Source: Amoebophrya sp. A120 (lineage: Eukaryota > Sar > Dinophyceae > Syndiniales > Amoebophryaceae). From it: a DNA stretch of 64,000 bases. Under the pieces are notes generated by a model that was not told the DNA's origin, ran no database searches, and saw only the letters and a list, made by a program, of their open reading frames with translations. The stretch spans positions 734,637 through 798,636 of the forward strand of contig CAJINV010000001.1 in the NCBI GenBank assembly GCA_905178155.1, read 5' to 3'. Positions 11,725-22,419 of the stretch are shown here, in pieces. Every line of letters begins with the position of its first letter. The first letter of the stretch is position 1. The translations under genes and the position numbers were made by a program.

Positions 11725-14700
11725 ATGCGCACCAGGATGCTGCGAAAGCTCCTCTTTCTATCTTGTTGGCCCACACTTTGGTGGGACCCATCTGCCCCAG
11801 GAACTTCGCCAACGGTCGGCCTCCGTGTTGTCACCGCAGAAAACACTAAGCCGGGTGGACCAAAAGACAGCAGAAGCGGGACCACCGACCGCGTTGACAC
11901 GCGCCCCCCTCCCGGACTGGAGAAGGAAGAAGACGTGGAGGAGAAGTATTAGCCTTATTGTCTTTCAAGTTGCACCTTTCGTGTTTGCTGTTGCTCGATT
12001 GCGATCACTTGCTCCATTCTTTTACGTCATAATATTTTTGAAAAACTCTACTGGTACTTACAACTGCAACAAAAAAAACAACAGCGTTTTGCTCTCCAGC
12101 CATCATTCTGGACCGGAGGAATCGCACGCCAAACAACAACCTCTGGCCACGCGTAGTACTCAGCAAACGCAGCAAAACGCAGCAGGACGCAGCAAAAAAA
12201 AACCAAGTAGAAGAGCAGAAACAAGACGGCCCTCTAGCTGCTTCACAACTCTTCTCGGCTAATCAAAACGAAGACTTTCTTCAGATCGACAGGCGCGGCG
12301 ACAAGCGCAACGATGCGCCGCCGTCTCCGTCTCAACGTGGAGCGCCGCCGCGCGCGACCCTGTCCGACACCGCGGAAACGACCTCAGCGTGGCTGGTGGT
12401 CACCGGGCAGGCGCAGACACAGCCAGCAGTGCAAAATGATCTTCCCGGGAGCAACGTGAACGTCGCGCTCTCAGTACAGCAGCAGCTGGCCGAACTTGGC
12501 GCAGCAACGGCAAGGCTGCAGACGACCGTGGCGGCGCTCGCAACGGAGAACAAAGCGCTGGCGAAGGAAAACACAGAGCTTCGTGCCAACGTCCGAGAAG
12601 AAGTAGCTGCCATGCGTGTTCAGATGGAGCACGGGTTCGAGGGCGTGCGCGACTTGCTGGCGTGGCTGGAAGTAATAGTCGGGAGCCAGCTGAGCTACCT
12701 ACTGGCCGCCATGCGACTCAAATACACCTACACCGCCGTTTTTCTCTGTTGCGGCTACCTCGCAATTCTCGTCGGAATCGTGCTCCCCACCCGCCTTGTT
12801 TTCTTTCCGCTAGAGGAAGTAGAGGACCACGACACTGAGGCGGGCATCGACGGCCCGGATTTTCATCCGCCCGGGCTAGAAGTAGCGGACGAGACGTTAT
12901 TTCCAGGAAGGGACGCCGGAGTTCAAGCAGACAACAGCGACGGGGCCGCGGGCGCGGCGCGGGTACAACGTGGCAAGAAAAACGGGCCGGGTGTTGAGCT
13001 GGGTCGTGACGAGCAGAAGGTGGAGGCGAAGTTGCTGCTTCCCTGGAATTTTGCATACCACGGGACCCTCTCTTCCGTCACACAGCGGCAGACGAGCGGA
13101 GAAGGCAAAATTTTCGCCGCCTGCCTGATTATCAACGAAGTCTGCGTGCTCTTGTCCGGCTACACAATGGTGGTCTACGACAAGTCGTGCCCGCGCTCTC
13201 GCGATGCCGCCGAGTACCTCTTTGTGCCGGCAATCGAGGCGGATAGCGTTGGCAACCTTGCGCTTCGCGTCACGTGGTTGATCCTTCCGCGGTATCATGT
13301 CGAAAAGGGCCCCTGCCCCAGAACTATAACTTGGAAGTATTTGCATTGCAAAGCCCCCGAATGTTGGGGACACTCCTCATCTTGCATGTATCACCATCAC
13401 AACTTTCGTTTTATTTATTCCCAGGCTGTTTATCAAAAATTTCAATTTGCACTGCAAAAAAGCCCAAAAAACGAATTCATAAGCTTTTCCTGCAAGACAG
13501 AGCAAAGTGCTCCTTTCATATTACTGCAAGAAGATCATGACAAGCTGACGTGACGAACTTCGGAAATAAGGTCTCCATCTAGGTTTTCGTTGTGTTTCAG
13601 GTCGCGGTCGGAGTAGTCGAAGACAAAGGGTCTAGTACTCCATTTGAAAACTCTGATGCATGAGAACAAACGCTTCCTGCAACTTCCGAAGGTGGGGCGC
13701 TTCTCATTGTAATCAGCGAGTTTTACTGTTGTTGGCCGCGGCGGTCCCGTCTCCGACTTTTGAGGACGAGCTGGATGTTGATCCAGGGCATGATGCTGAA
13801 GATGAGGATACGACGACAATTACCCCGAGCCCGAACATGATGAAGTCGACCTCTGACAGCATCATAGAAGAGCGAAAGCGAATCGCGCAGCTGCACGAGA
13901 GCCTGACACGCAAATACATGTACAACATCCATCAGGCAGTGTACTGCACAAGAAAAAGGAGCTACTAGCAGCTTTCTCCATCTGCCAATGCAAAACTGAG
14001 CAGGCACGAGCAGTCCTGGATGATCAAATGGCAAAAGATAAACCATGAGCGAGCCGCCCATGGCTACGCGTTGTTTCGGATTCATTTTTACATGCGCAAG
14101 ATTATATTTATAGGGACGCGAGAGTTCTTCTGGGTTTAGTTTTGCACTACCCTAAGCAACATATGATGAATATGATAAGCTGCTGGCTTTTTGTTTTTTT
14201 CCTTGGGATACGCGCGGCCTAGCGATAGCCTTGCTCTTGCTCTTCGAAACGTGGCAGCTCGTATGGCGCGAAGAGGTGAGCATTCCGCAGGTTTTAGTCG
14301 GTTACTCACCGAAACGCATAGCTCACTCGTATGATCACGACGATTGCGCTATGCAGCAAGCCCACAAAGTGTGGAAACTGCGATGGTTGTATTTTCCCCG
14401 TGTTCTTTCACTGGTTCTCGGATGGGTGTTCTCCGCGGTTTTGGTCATTTTGGCGGTCGTGTTGTACTACCGGCAGTACGACCATTCTACCAGCAGTTCC
14501 ATTTGGGCGCCCAAAGCGGACCGCGGAACGGCCGGTGGACGCTTGATGCCGAAATCCACCAGCCTATTGCTGCCACGGTGCGTCTACGTTGCGCAGGTGA
14601 TGGTCATGCTGACGGTCTTACGCATTGCAAATATCGATTTGGGTCTGGAATACAACACTTGTGACGCTGAAATTGTCATGCTTCGATGTTGGCTTTCCTA

Positions 14701-15298
14701 GTGCAGCCAAAAAAAAAAAAATATTGTGGCATTGTTTTCATGCACGTTAATAAGCCCACCTTGACAAAAAAAGGTTGCGCTTTTGTTGGTCATGCAACTA
14801 CACAGGTTTTACAGGAAAAATGCCAGACAAGCAATGCAACCTCCACCTTTATTCCAGACCCAGACATATCATTTGTACTGGATAGCTGTTCGGCCTACCG
14901 TTCTGGCCCATGCTGTTCCAGGTTTTGGAAAAGAAGAAGGACAGAATGCTTTCAGAGACGAGCAGCATAGGCCTCGGGCAGGACCTATCCCGGAGAAAAA
15001 AGGAGCTAGCAGGGCACATTTGTAATGCATTACAAATATGACCTGCACCTGCCTGCTTTTTGTTTTTTCTGTGTGATAGGACGCGCTCGACTCGATCGCG
15101 GCCAGAGTGGAGGGCCTTTTCAGTATGGCCTGGAGATTCGGAACGCCAAGCTGCGGCACCTATGCGGACTACCTCCAGGAATTTTACAACAGCACTGCCC
15201 CGACCTGCGATCCTGACAAGATGTGGTGGGAAATGGACCGGGGAGAAGCTCACGATGCCAACTGGCAACAGGAATTCTGGAGGCGGTGGGGACTCTGA
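11725..15298 (+). CDS. multi-exon transmembrane protein with coiled coil, family unknown
   Basis: Probable exons: 11725-about 11945 (signal-like MLRKLLFLSCW start), about 12085/12100-13292, about 13720-about 13940, about 14225-14618, 14890-14985 and 15084-15298 (TGA). The last three join in frame exactly; the first two joins are uncertain. The second exon has a coiled coil (QLAELGAATARLQTTVAALA onward) followed by a membrane segment (TAVFLCCGYLAILVGIVL). Later exons add hydrophobic segments around WLILPRVLLLLAAAV and VLSLVLGWVFSAVLVILAVV, then a Trp-rich tail ending WQQEFWRRWGL. Three introns are introners. The alternating hydrophobic blocks suggest a multipass membrane protein; an ion-channel or scramblase relative was considered but no diagnostic motif is visible. 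The 11725 exon could belong to another gene. Confidence 0.55.
13293..13714 (+). mobile_element. introner, family B, diverged
   Basis: Begins TATCATGTCGAAAAGGGCCC and ends GGTGGGGCGCTTCTCATTGT-AATC, a degenerate inverted pair of the CATTTTT/CCCCACCCC type. Flanks CGCGG and AGCGA match poorly, so the copy looks old. At 422 bp it is longer than most. Confidence 0.7.
14619..14884 (+). mobile_element. introner, family A
   Basis: Begins TACGCATTGCAAATATCGAT and ends CCCAGACATATCATTTGTAC-TGGATA. Flanks GGTCT and GCTGT (3 of 5). Removal joins VMLTV to FGLPFW in frame. Confidence 0.85.
14986..15078 (+). mobile_element. minimal introner, family G, 93 bp
   Basis: Only 93 bp, begins TATCCCGGAGAAAAAAGGAG and ends GCTTTTTGTTTTTTCTGTGT-GATA. 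Its centre is the palindrome TTTGTAATGCATTACAAA. Flanks GGACC and GGACG (4 of 5). Removal joins GLGQD to PLDSIAARV. Confidence 0.9.
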
Positions 15299-17358
15299 GT
15301 CCCTCAATACGACCGGCTGGTCAATAGTACTACCCCACCAGTACGACTCAATCTCAACACAGCCGACACTTCTCGGCGATTCCGATATTTTTATTTCTGA
15401 TTGCTTACCGTTGCAGCCTACTAGCTGTTACATGCGTCAATCACGCCGCTGACGCTGAAAATAAAAATGACAAATCAACGTCATCAATAAGTGTATACTA
15501 CTCAAAATTGTTTGTTGCAGTTTGTCTTTGCAGGCTCAAGTTTGCAGGAATAGTAGCAAAACAGCGAGCAAGGTACTGGCCACGAGGTTGAGTCCTGTTC
15601 GCCCACAATAGAGCAGGCCAACTCTGCACCACTTTCCATTGTAGTTTGTCTTTGTTTGGTCGTTTTTTCGGTTGAAAGAATTGCTTTACTACCTCAAGAA
15701 GAATCTACTGCTAACTTGGCTAAGCAGGACTCTGCTACTTAGGCCAGAGAAAAAACTACGCGATCCCAGACGGACTTTGCCTCTTCGGGAACTTCGACAC
15801 AATGACTAAAAAGTGAAGCCAAACACTAGCTAAAGCCTAAGGTGAGTAGTAAAAAGCTTGTAAGTTTTGTTTCGAAAAAATATTGTATACAGGATTGATT
15901 ACAACATACAGAAACCAAATTTTTTGATTTTTCTTGAACCCGAACGATAAAGAATTATTGACATCTGCAAACCCTACTTGAAGATCTCCGTCCCAATCCT
16001 GAAGAGATTTTGTTCCTAAACCTGAAGTCGATGGTTTTGTGCAGAATCACTCTATCATTTTCTTTCTCAGACTTTCAAGAATTCCGAATCCGATTTGAAT
16101 ATGAAAGATAGAAATTTTGAATGAATTGATTGATGAAATCCATCGAGGATACATATCTCAAATCGAATTTCATGACATCGATCCTGATCATTCAGAATGA
16201 TAAAATAGAAATATCGGATAGAAAAAATATGAATGAAATGATCTCGAATCCGAATGGAATCGAATTTCATCATCCATCCAGATTCAAGATCTGTTAATAA
16301 TTTGAGAATAATTATCATTCTCATCATCTTCCCATTCTCTCTCTCTTTCTCTCTGGAAAATTAATTTTCAAGGCCTGGCATCAAGAAATTTCCTCGATGA
16401 AACAAAGAAAATATGTTTTTTTGGATTAATATGTTTATCAGGATTTTTTGAAATAAAATATTTTTTTTTTTCATGAATCCAATGATTATGATATCGAATG
16501 ATGAGTGAGTGTGAGTAGTTGAGAATTGTTCAAGCCATGAGGTAACCATCCGTCCGAATGGCCGGAGGATTAATTCATGGACGCGAGTTAACGACACATT
16601 TGTTACCTCACTCTATAATGATTGAGATTTTTTTTTTTTTTTTATCAGATTTTTGGAAATTCTTATTGTCATAATTTTCATATAGAAAAAATGATGTTAT
16701 GAGATCTAGAAATCAATGGATTCCGGTGATTTATAACCACCACATCTGTGATAACGCCACAGATTTTCAATAATATTTTTGAGATTTTCAAAAAATGACA
16801 TTTATTTGAAGAAATATCCAAGAATCCCATCGAAACACAAGAAATATCCTGATGAATATCAATCCAGATCCTGGATTCCATGATTCCAATATTGAATCAT
16901 GATCTTTTCTTATCTATGAAAACAAATTAATCACATTCTCTCGCTCTAGACCTATGACAAATTTGAATCATACCCAGACATAACCAGAAAGAAAGAAATC
17001 GAATTTTCCATTTTCATGGATTCTCAAGATGGATTGATTATCGAACAAAAAGGATAAATAAGAATCGGAATCAATGTCGAATCTTTATTTTCGAAAAGAG
17101 AAACATGAAGCACTCAAAAGAATTAGAGATTTAAGCATAATAAAATCGAGAATTGTTATGTGATGATTTCCTGGTGGAATGTCAAAATGATTTCGAACAA
17201 GAATGGATTCAATAAGGCGTTTGATTTTGAAAAGTTTCATTTCGGTAATGTTTGTCCGAGATTGTCCAATCTTTTTGGATTCGGATACACTCTTTTTGGA
17301 TTCTTCCGAGCTTGTCCACTCAGTCTTTTTGGGTTCTCTTCACATGTGTCAATGGTAT
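15299..17358. other. spacer with AT-rich island
   Basis: No supported gene. About 15880-17160 is strongly AT-rich compared with the flanks, with recurrent GAATC, GAAAT and ATTTCATC strings, a CTCTCTCTCTTTCTCTCT run near 16335 and long T runs near 16460 and 16630. Near 17270-17340 CTTTTTGG(A/G)TTC recurs three times. Confidence 0.5.
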
Positions 17359-19468
17359 CTATCCATCCCATTTGAATGTTTGTCTATCCTGTACAAATTT
17401 CCCGGATTTGGGCAAGTATTCTGTGTTTTCCATTGCAAATATGTCGAGGCCTCGAAAATGCAAATGCTTATGTTCGTCGCTTCAAAAGGAGCGAATCAAT
17501 TTCAACATGAAACACCTGCGCATGCCTAGCAGAGCGTATCGAGTTATTTGAGAACTCCCGCTTCTCCATGACAGCAGACCGTGTCGCGCATTGATGTCAT
17601 GTATCGCGCCAGCTTTTGGTAGTTGTGCTCGTGCTTTCAACGAACATCAACAAGCAAAATCAAAGCGAAACTTCGTTCTAGAAGGCCCAGACAGATTTGC
17701 AACGCATACACATTTTCCAGCGCCAACCAGGTTGGGGTATCCGCGCCCTCTTCGGCTGATCGTGGAGCTCGGTCGCCGGCCATGTCTATCCTGTGCAAAA
17801 ATATCGCACTCGTATTTTTGCAATCATGCATTACAAAAAATCCTTTTGCTAAAGTAACTCCGCATTAGAAATTTTATTTCTTAATGCATTTATACGAGTA
17901 CGATACTTTTGCAGTTCATAATGTCCGTCCGACACCAACCGGGGCAACACGGGTACACCAATACATTTTGATCCGGTATTATGCGAGGAAAATAGACTTA
18001 GATACTAGCGCAGACAAAGGATTGATATTTGTCTAGGACAGGTTATTATTGGCGACGCCAAAGCAAAATTTACTTATCATGCAGACGGTGGCCCGGGCGC
18101 GGGCCCGAGGATCTATCGATCATGACGGCGCGACTTGCCGTGTAGAAGTGCTGGTCGGTCGTTGTAAACAGCCCAACATGTTGCCGGATGTGATAGCATT
18201 TTTGTGCTAGATTAGTAGATTTGTCTTGATGGCAGCAGCAGACGCAGAAGCCACGGCTTCGAAATTTGCAATAGCAGCTGCTGCAGAGGATGTTCTTGAT
18301 CATGCTTTATATATTTTGCGACATGTTTTTCTGCACCCGCACCCGTGTACTAGTTTATTTCCTCTTGCATAGCCAAATCCCGGGCCAGGAGTCGCGTGAA
18401 AGCGATTTCTGCCGCTTTAGAAACCGCGTAGGTCTGCCGCGGCCAGCCGAACTGCGCGTAGGTGTCCTCCCGCACCTTGGCGATAAATTCGGTCGTCAGC
18501 GCCAAAATATCCTCCTTGGATTGGCAGGCGAGCCACCTCTGTTTCAGCTGGGCACTGTACCGGTTTTTCAGCAGTCCCGCCATGCTGCACACGTTCACGA
18601 TCCGCCGGGGTGGGTCTTGGTGCGGGCGATAGGTGGCGCCGTCCAAGAGCAGGGGAAGAAAGGCCTCCGTGACCAGCATAGTGCCCTCGAAGTTCGTGCC
18701 GATGGTCCGAGCTGCGACTTCCACGCTGAATGCGTCCCCTTTGAACGCCATACCCGCATTGTTCACCAGCACGTGTAGCGGTGGACCAATTTTCTGCGCC
18801 GCGCTGGTCATAGTTGCGGGGGCGGTTAGGTCGAGCTGGACGAACTTCAGCGAAACGCAGGACGAAGCAGGGCCTCCATTTTTACCTGTGAGAGTAGAAA
18901 ACCAGACCGTTTGAAAATGGTAAACGTCGTTCTAACTATCGCGGATAGATCCCCCTGCTGCGTGCGGTCAGATGAAACTTCTACAATATAATTTCTATAT
19001 ACCCGCTCCAGAGCTCGCTTGAAGCTCTGCTTCCACGTCTCGTCGCGCCTTTTCTCCGAGCTCGACGTTGCGGCAACCCAGAAAAATTTCCGCGGGCTGC
19101 TATTACAATGAATAGTGCCCCCACCCCAGAACTTGGCAGCATCTGTATTGCAAACTTTTCCAATAGATACACTCCCCGCTTTGCATATATCAGCATCACA
19201 AATTTTCCATGCTGAATAGCTCAAATCTGTGTTGCAAAGGAGCCCGAAAGTAGCCGGATCTGTCATGCAAAAGATACCTTGCGGAGCTAGAAAAAGCTTT
19301 CATTTGGAAACTTTGCATGAGAAACTTTTGCCACTTCCGGGGTGGGGGCATTTTTCATTGTGATAGCTGTCGCGTGCGGGTGAGATGATGTGCCATGAGC
19401 CGCACGATGTGAAAACCGATGCCTTTGTTGGCACCAGTCACAAGAATGCGCTGCGGCGCAGCCGACAT
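17359..19468 (-). CDS. short-chain dehydrogenase, carbonyl reductase type, six exons
   Basis: NAD(P)-dependent oxidoreductase of the classical SDR family, closest in motif set to carbonyl reductases. Exons: 19468-19366, 19095-19003, 18885-18372, 17971-17921, 17781-17709 and 17421-17359, summing to 897 nt (298 aa) in frame. Motifs: cofactor loop TGANKGIG (11-18), LVNNAG (about 107), catalytic Ser region CSMAG (about 163), YAVSK (about 217), and the typical C-terminal CCPGWCRTDMAG followed by SAEEGADTPTWLAL and GKFVQD. The CCPGW-to-MAG junction is restored only by removing the introner at 17787-17920 with one GACAT. Four introns are introners, one (18886-19002) is GT-AG. No signal peptide, so probably cytosolic; substrate not predictable. 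Confidence 0.93.
17427..17708 (-). mobile_element. introner, family A (SDR intron 5), decayed end
   Basis: On the gene strand it begins TATGCGTTGCAAATCTGTCT; the distal end CATATTTGCAATGGAAA has lost the ATA terminus and the 5-bp copies (ATGTG, ACACA) no longer match. The reading frame still needs element plus 5 bp removed (LENV-EYLPKSG). Confidence 0.8.
17787..17920 (-). mobile_element. introner, short A-like element (SDR intron 4)
   Basis: 134 bp, begins TATGAACTGCAAAAGTATCG and ends CGATATTTTTGCACAGGATA on the gene strand. Exact target duplication GACAT. Removal yields CRTDMAGDR, the conserved SDR C-terminal sequence. Confidence 0.95.
17977..18371 (-). mobile_element. introner, divergent family (SDR intron 3)
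   Basis: 395 bp. Gene-strand start TATGCAAGAGGAAATAAACT is mirrored at the other end by the complement of TATTATGCGAGGAAAATAGA. Flanking 5-mers TTGGC and CCGGA have diverged. Removal joins ARDLA to QNVLVYPCCPGW, as family alignment requires. Confidence 0.75.
19101..19365 (-). mobile_element. introner, family B (SDR intron 1)
   Basis: Gene-strand start TATCACAATGAAAAATGCCC, end GGGGGCACTATTCATTGTAA-TA. Flanks ACAGC and GCAGC (4 of 5). Removal joins TRTRQ to PAEIFLGCRN. Confidence 0.92.
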
Positions 19469-20708
19469 AGTTGTTTGTCGTTGTCCTCTTTATTATATTT
19501 ATTTGAAGATAATTTGCAATGAAACCGGAGAGATAGTACTGAAGCTACGAACGTACAAATTCACTTATAAAAAGGCTGAGCAGTAGATTACGTGTAAACG
19601 TAATAGTAATGTCCAGGTCGGACTACAAAAGCTCTTTCTCTTCAATTTCTTAAGAATACTTGGTAAGGTCTGGAATATAGTCTACGACTGAAGAAGGTGG
19701 CAATAAAACTTGGACACTTCGCCTTGAAACCACAGCTGTTGTAGATAAAGCAGGGCGAGCCAGCAACTATCAAGAGACCACTGCATACAGATCATACGAG
19801 GGGGATTGTTGAGCGGGGTACAACTAAGTACTGTGTGTGCTGTTCTTTTCCATCCGAGCGAGGCACTTTGAGGCGCTGACGAAAAGGAAGATGTGCGGGA
19901 GGTGTGGCATCAGATCACGATTGGCGATTCCAGTCGGTGAGATAAGCCTTACTACAAAAAGTTACCATGATACGACAAAACAACCGACACCGAGCGTGTT
20001 TTGGGATTTTACGTATGAGTGCGCTTTCCGTCTTTATATTCTCATGTAGATCACCAGCATTAGCGCACGACTCGCGATTCACCTTAAGAAGAACATTAGC
20101 AGTGTGCCCTGGCAAAACTTCTTGGTCGAAAAATTTTTTTCACCCAGCTGAGCGCCACATTTTGATGTCCAAAAAATGCAACGAATCATCGTCCATGGTA
20201 CTACTCACTGCCGCCGAGCCGACCGATAAGGTGCATGCGTGTAGCAGTTCGAATTCATCTTTTTGCGGGCTTTGTCTACTACAGGGGGAGCTGCATCAGA
20301 TACGAGCAGCTGGTGAACGTCGCGAAAAATGAAAGGAATCAAAGTCACGAGTCATGGGCAAGAGGAATTCATGGCTTAATCTTAAATGTTTTTATGCCCC
20401 GGAAAAGGCCCTTCTCAGCCGCGCAGTTGGGGACCCACTACCGCCACCTTCGGCCGATATAAACGCGGACGCTACCTGCTCGGGGTTATGGAGGGAAAGT
20501 GAATGACTTCACGACGAAACCTTTCTTTCGAGAGTGCTGGTGTGGGCCGTAGAGAAATTATCCCGGTCACAGCCACGCTGATGAACAATTTGTATGCGAG
20601 CGATGTGGCCTCATACAATGCTAAAGCATCCTGACAAAAGGAAGGCGCATGCCCAGATGCGCATGACAAATTAGATCTTCACTTAGAGCCTGCTACTAAA
20701 GTCGTACA
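19469..20708. other. intergenic spacer, no feature recognised
   Basis: No supported gene between the divergent ends of the SDR promoter and the TMEM17 stop. A stray GCGCATGACAAATTAG near 20660 resembles introner core sequence but has no terminal repeats. Confidence 0.5.
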
Positions 20709-21997
20709 TCACGACCCTGAGGGGAGATAAAAATCACTCCTTTCCCTGCCATAGTCCTGCATCAGGTAGAATTCGGTGGTGTTTTTGGCGATGAGCGCCC
20801 GCAGTGCGTTGACGCCGAAGCAGAACTGCAGCACTAAAAACAGGCCAAGATCCACGTACAGCAGGGCCTTCTCCAGGGGTAGCATGCACCGCGGGTGGCA
20901 CTTGGAGTTCGGCCCGACTTCGGGGAGAAGGTCGGGGCTGAGGAGGAGAAAAATCTCCAGAATCATGCCCGGAAAGACGGTGAGAATCAGGAAAAGAAAC
21001 AGGTGCGGGACGTTCTCCGAGAGGTTGCCGCGGTACCCCAGGTAGTAGCGAAACGGCTCCAGAAAGAAGACGAAGGCGGTATGCAGGAAAAAAACTGTGT
21101 TAGTGTAGAGTAGGTGTCTATGTCTTGGCTTGACGGCATGACAAATCTGTCTGGCATGACAGCAAAAACTTGCCATGCGCAGGCAGTACGTGAAAACATG
21201 TATGAAACTAGCCTATGACGCATGTCTAGCATGAGAAGTGCATACTGTGCAGAACTTTCCGTAGTTGTAGGGACTTACAGCAATACACACTTTTTTTGTT
21301 CTTGCATAGGCAACAGTCAGAATGTACAGGGTGATGGCCAGCGGCACGTCGCTTATCCACCGCGCCTTGTACCACCCGGCAAGAATAAGGCAGACCGCGA
21401 AAAGCACCTTGTACCAAAATCCGAAGAACAACAGCAACTGCAGGTGCAACGACGTCGAAATCTCGCGGTGGTAGATGTCATCCTGGGTCTATCAAGCGTC
21501 AGAAATAGCGTCGTTCCCACGAGAACCCCAGAGACAAGAGGGAAAAAATGAGGACACTGCTAGTACAACACAAGTGAGGAGCTTACTTTTCTTGGCTGTT
21601 GCCCATGACAAAGTTGGCGGTGCAATAGCAGATGTGAAATAACAGTAGTCGTGCTTAGGCAGCGGCGCGGTCGCAAACAAATAGGATTAGGCCAATTCAT
21701 CTGTATCCTGATTGCGATTGGAGCATGCCAAAATTCCGAAATAAAGTTATAGGAAAACAACTGCGCAGCTTCAGACAGCTGCAGGGTCATCTGCGGATGC
21801 AAACTTGCACGAGGGGAACATCAAATCTCTGCTGGGGAGGACGCTTTTTTTACCGAGGATAGCGTTGACCTCTTCTGCTTCGTGTTCGGCTGCGCTGCAG
21901 TAGTCTCGCCTGGCTTTTTCACCACCGTCTTCGGAGCCGAGGAGGTCGCGGCATTGGCTGAAGGACCCGCATTATTCTCTGTGCCGGAGACCGACAT
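20709..21997 (-). CDS. TMEM17: TMEM17-like ciliary transition-zone protein
   Basis: Exons 21997-21854, 21482-21309 and 21074-20709, 684 nt (227 aa) in frame. Four hydrophobic segments are visible. Two blocks match the TMEM17 family: EPFRYYLGYRGNLSENVP and LPLEKALLYVDLGLFLVLQF, followed by a cytoplasmic tail with FYLMQDYGRE. In other eukaryotes TMEM17 is part of the transition-zone (MKS) module at the base of cilia, so a role at the flagellar base is inferred. The first 48 residues are a Ser/Thr/Lys-rich extension. Intron 1 (21483-21853) is GT-AG with donor GTAAAA; intron 2 is an introner. The first ATG used is at 21997; an in-frame ATG at 22024 would add nine residues. Confidence 0.85.
21080..21308 (-). 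mobile_element. introner, family F (TMEM17 intron 2)
   Basis: Gene-strand start TATGCAAGAACAAAAAAAGT, end CACAGTTTTTTTCCTGCATA. Flanks TTGCC and CCGCC (3 of 5). Removal joins ILTVA to FVFFLEPFRYY. Confidence 0.85.
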
Positions 21998-22419
21998 TAT
22001 ACTTTCACGTACTCTTTCACTCAAAACTTCTTCTACTGTGCAGCTGCAGATTTTATTCTAGATATATCTGTTCACTTGCACAGACCACAACACGACTTCT
22101 GTCCTCCCTGGACCGGTGTTGTTGCACTCTCGTCGTGTAAGGCAAAGTCGACCGAATATACCTTTTGTGCGACTACTTAGCGCGCGAGTCGTTCTCTGAG
22201 ATCTTTTTGTTTCTTCCATGGAAGGGACCAACAATCATAATATCGGAACAAAAAATAAAGGGGCAGTGTCGGGGCCGCAAGCGGCAATGGAGGTTTCACC
22301 GACCACGCCGGTTTTATGTTTGAATGAAAGAAAGTTGAAATTTCGCCTCATTGGTGGATGTACTTGATACTACAGCGAGCATCAGCTTTGTCTTGATTCG
22401 AGTTCTTCGACACACTTTC
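21998..22419. other. spacer, no feature recognised
   Basis: Promoter side of TMEM17 and 3' flank of the CCCH gene; nothing else seen. Confidence 0.5.

Noticed and set aside
11725-15298. Anoctamin-type channel or scramblase identity for the membrane protein
   Set aside because: Helix spacing is vaguely reminiscent, but none of the family's calcium-binding acidic motifs is visible and two exon joins are uncertain.
20560-20680. Introner-like GCGCATGACAAATTAG sequence downstream of TMEM17
   Set aside because: No paired terminal repeats or 5-bp duplication could be found; at most a decayed fragment.
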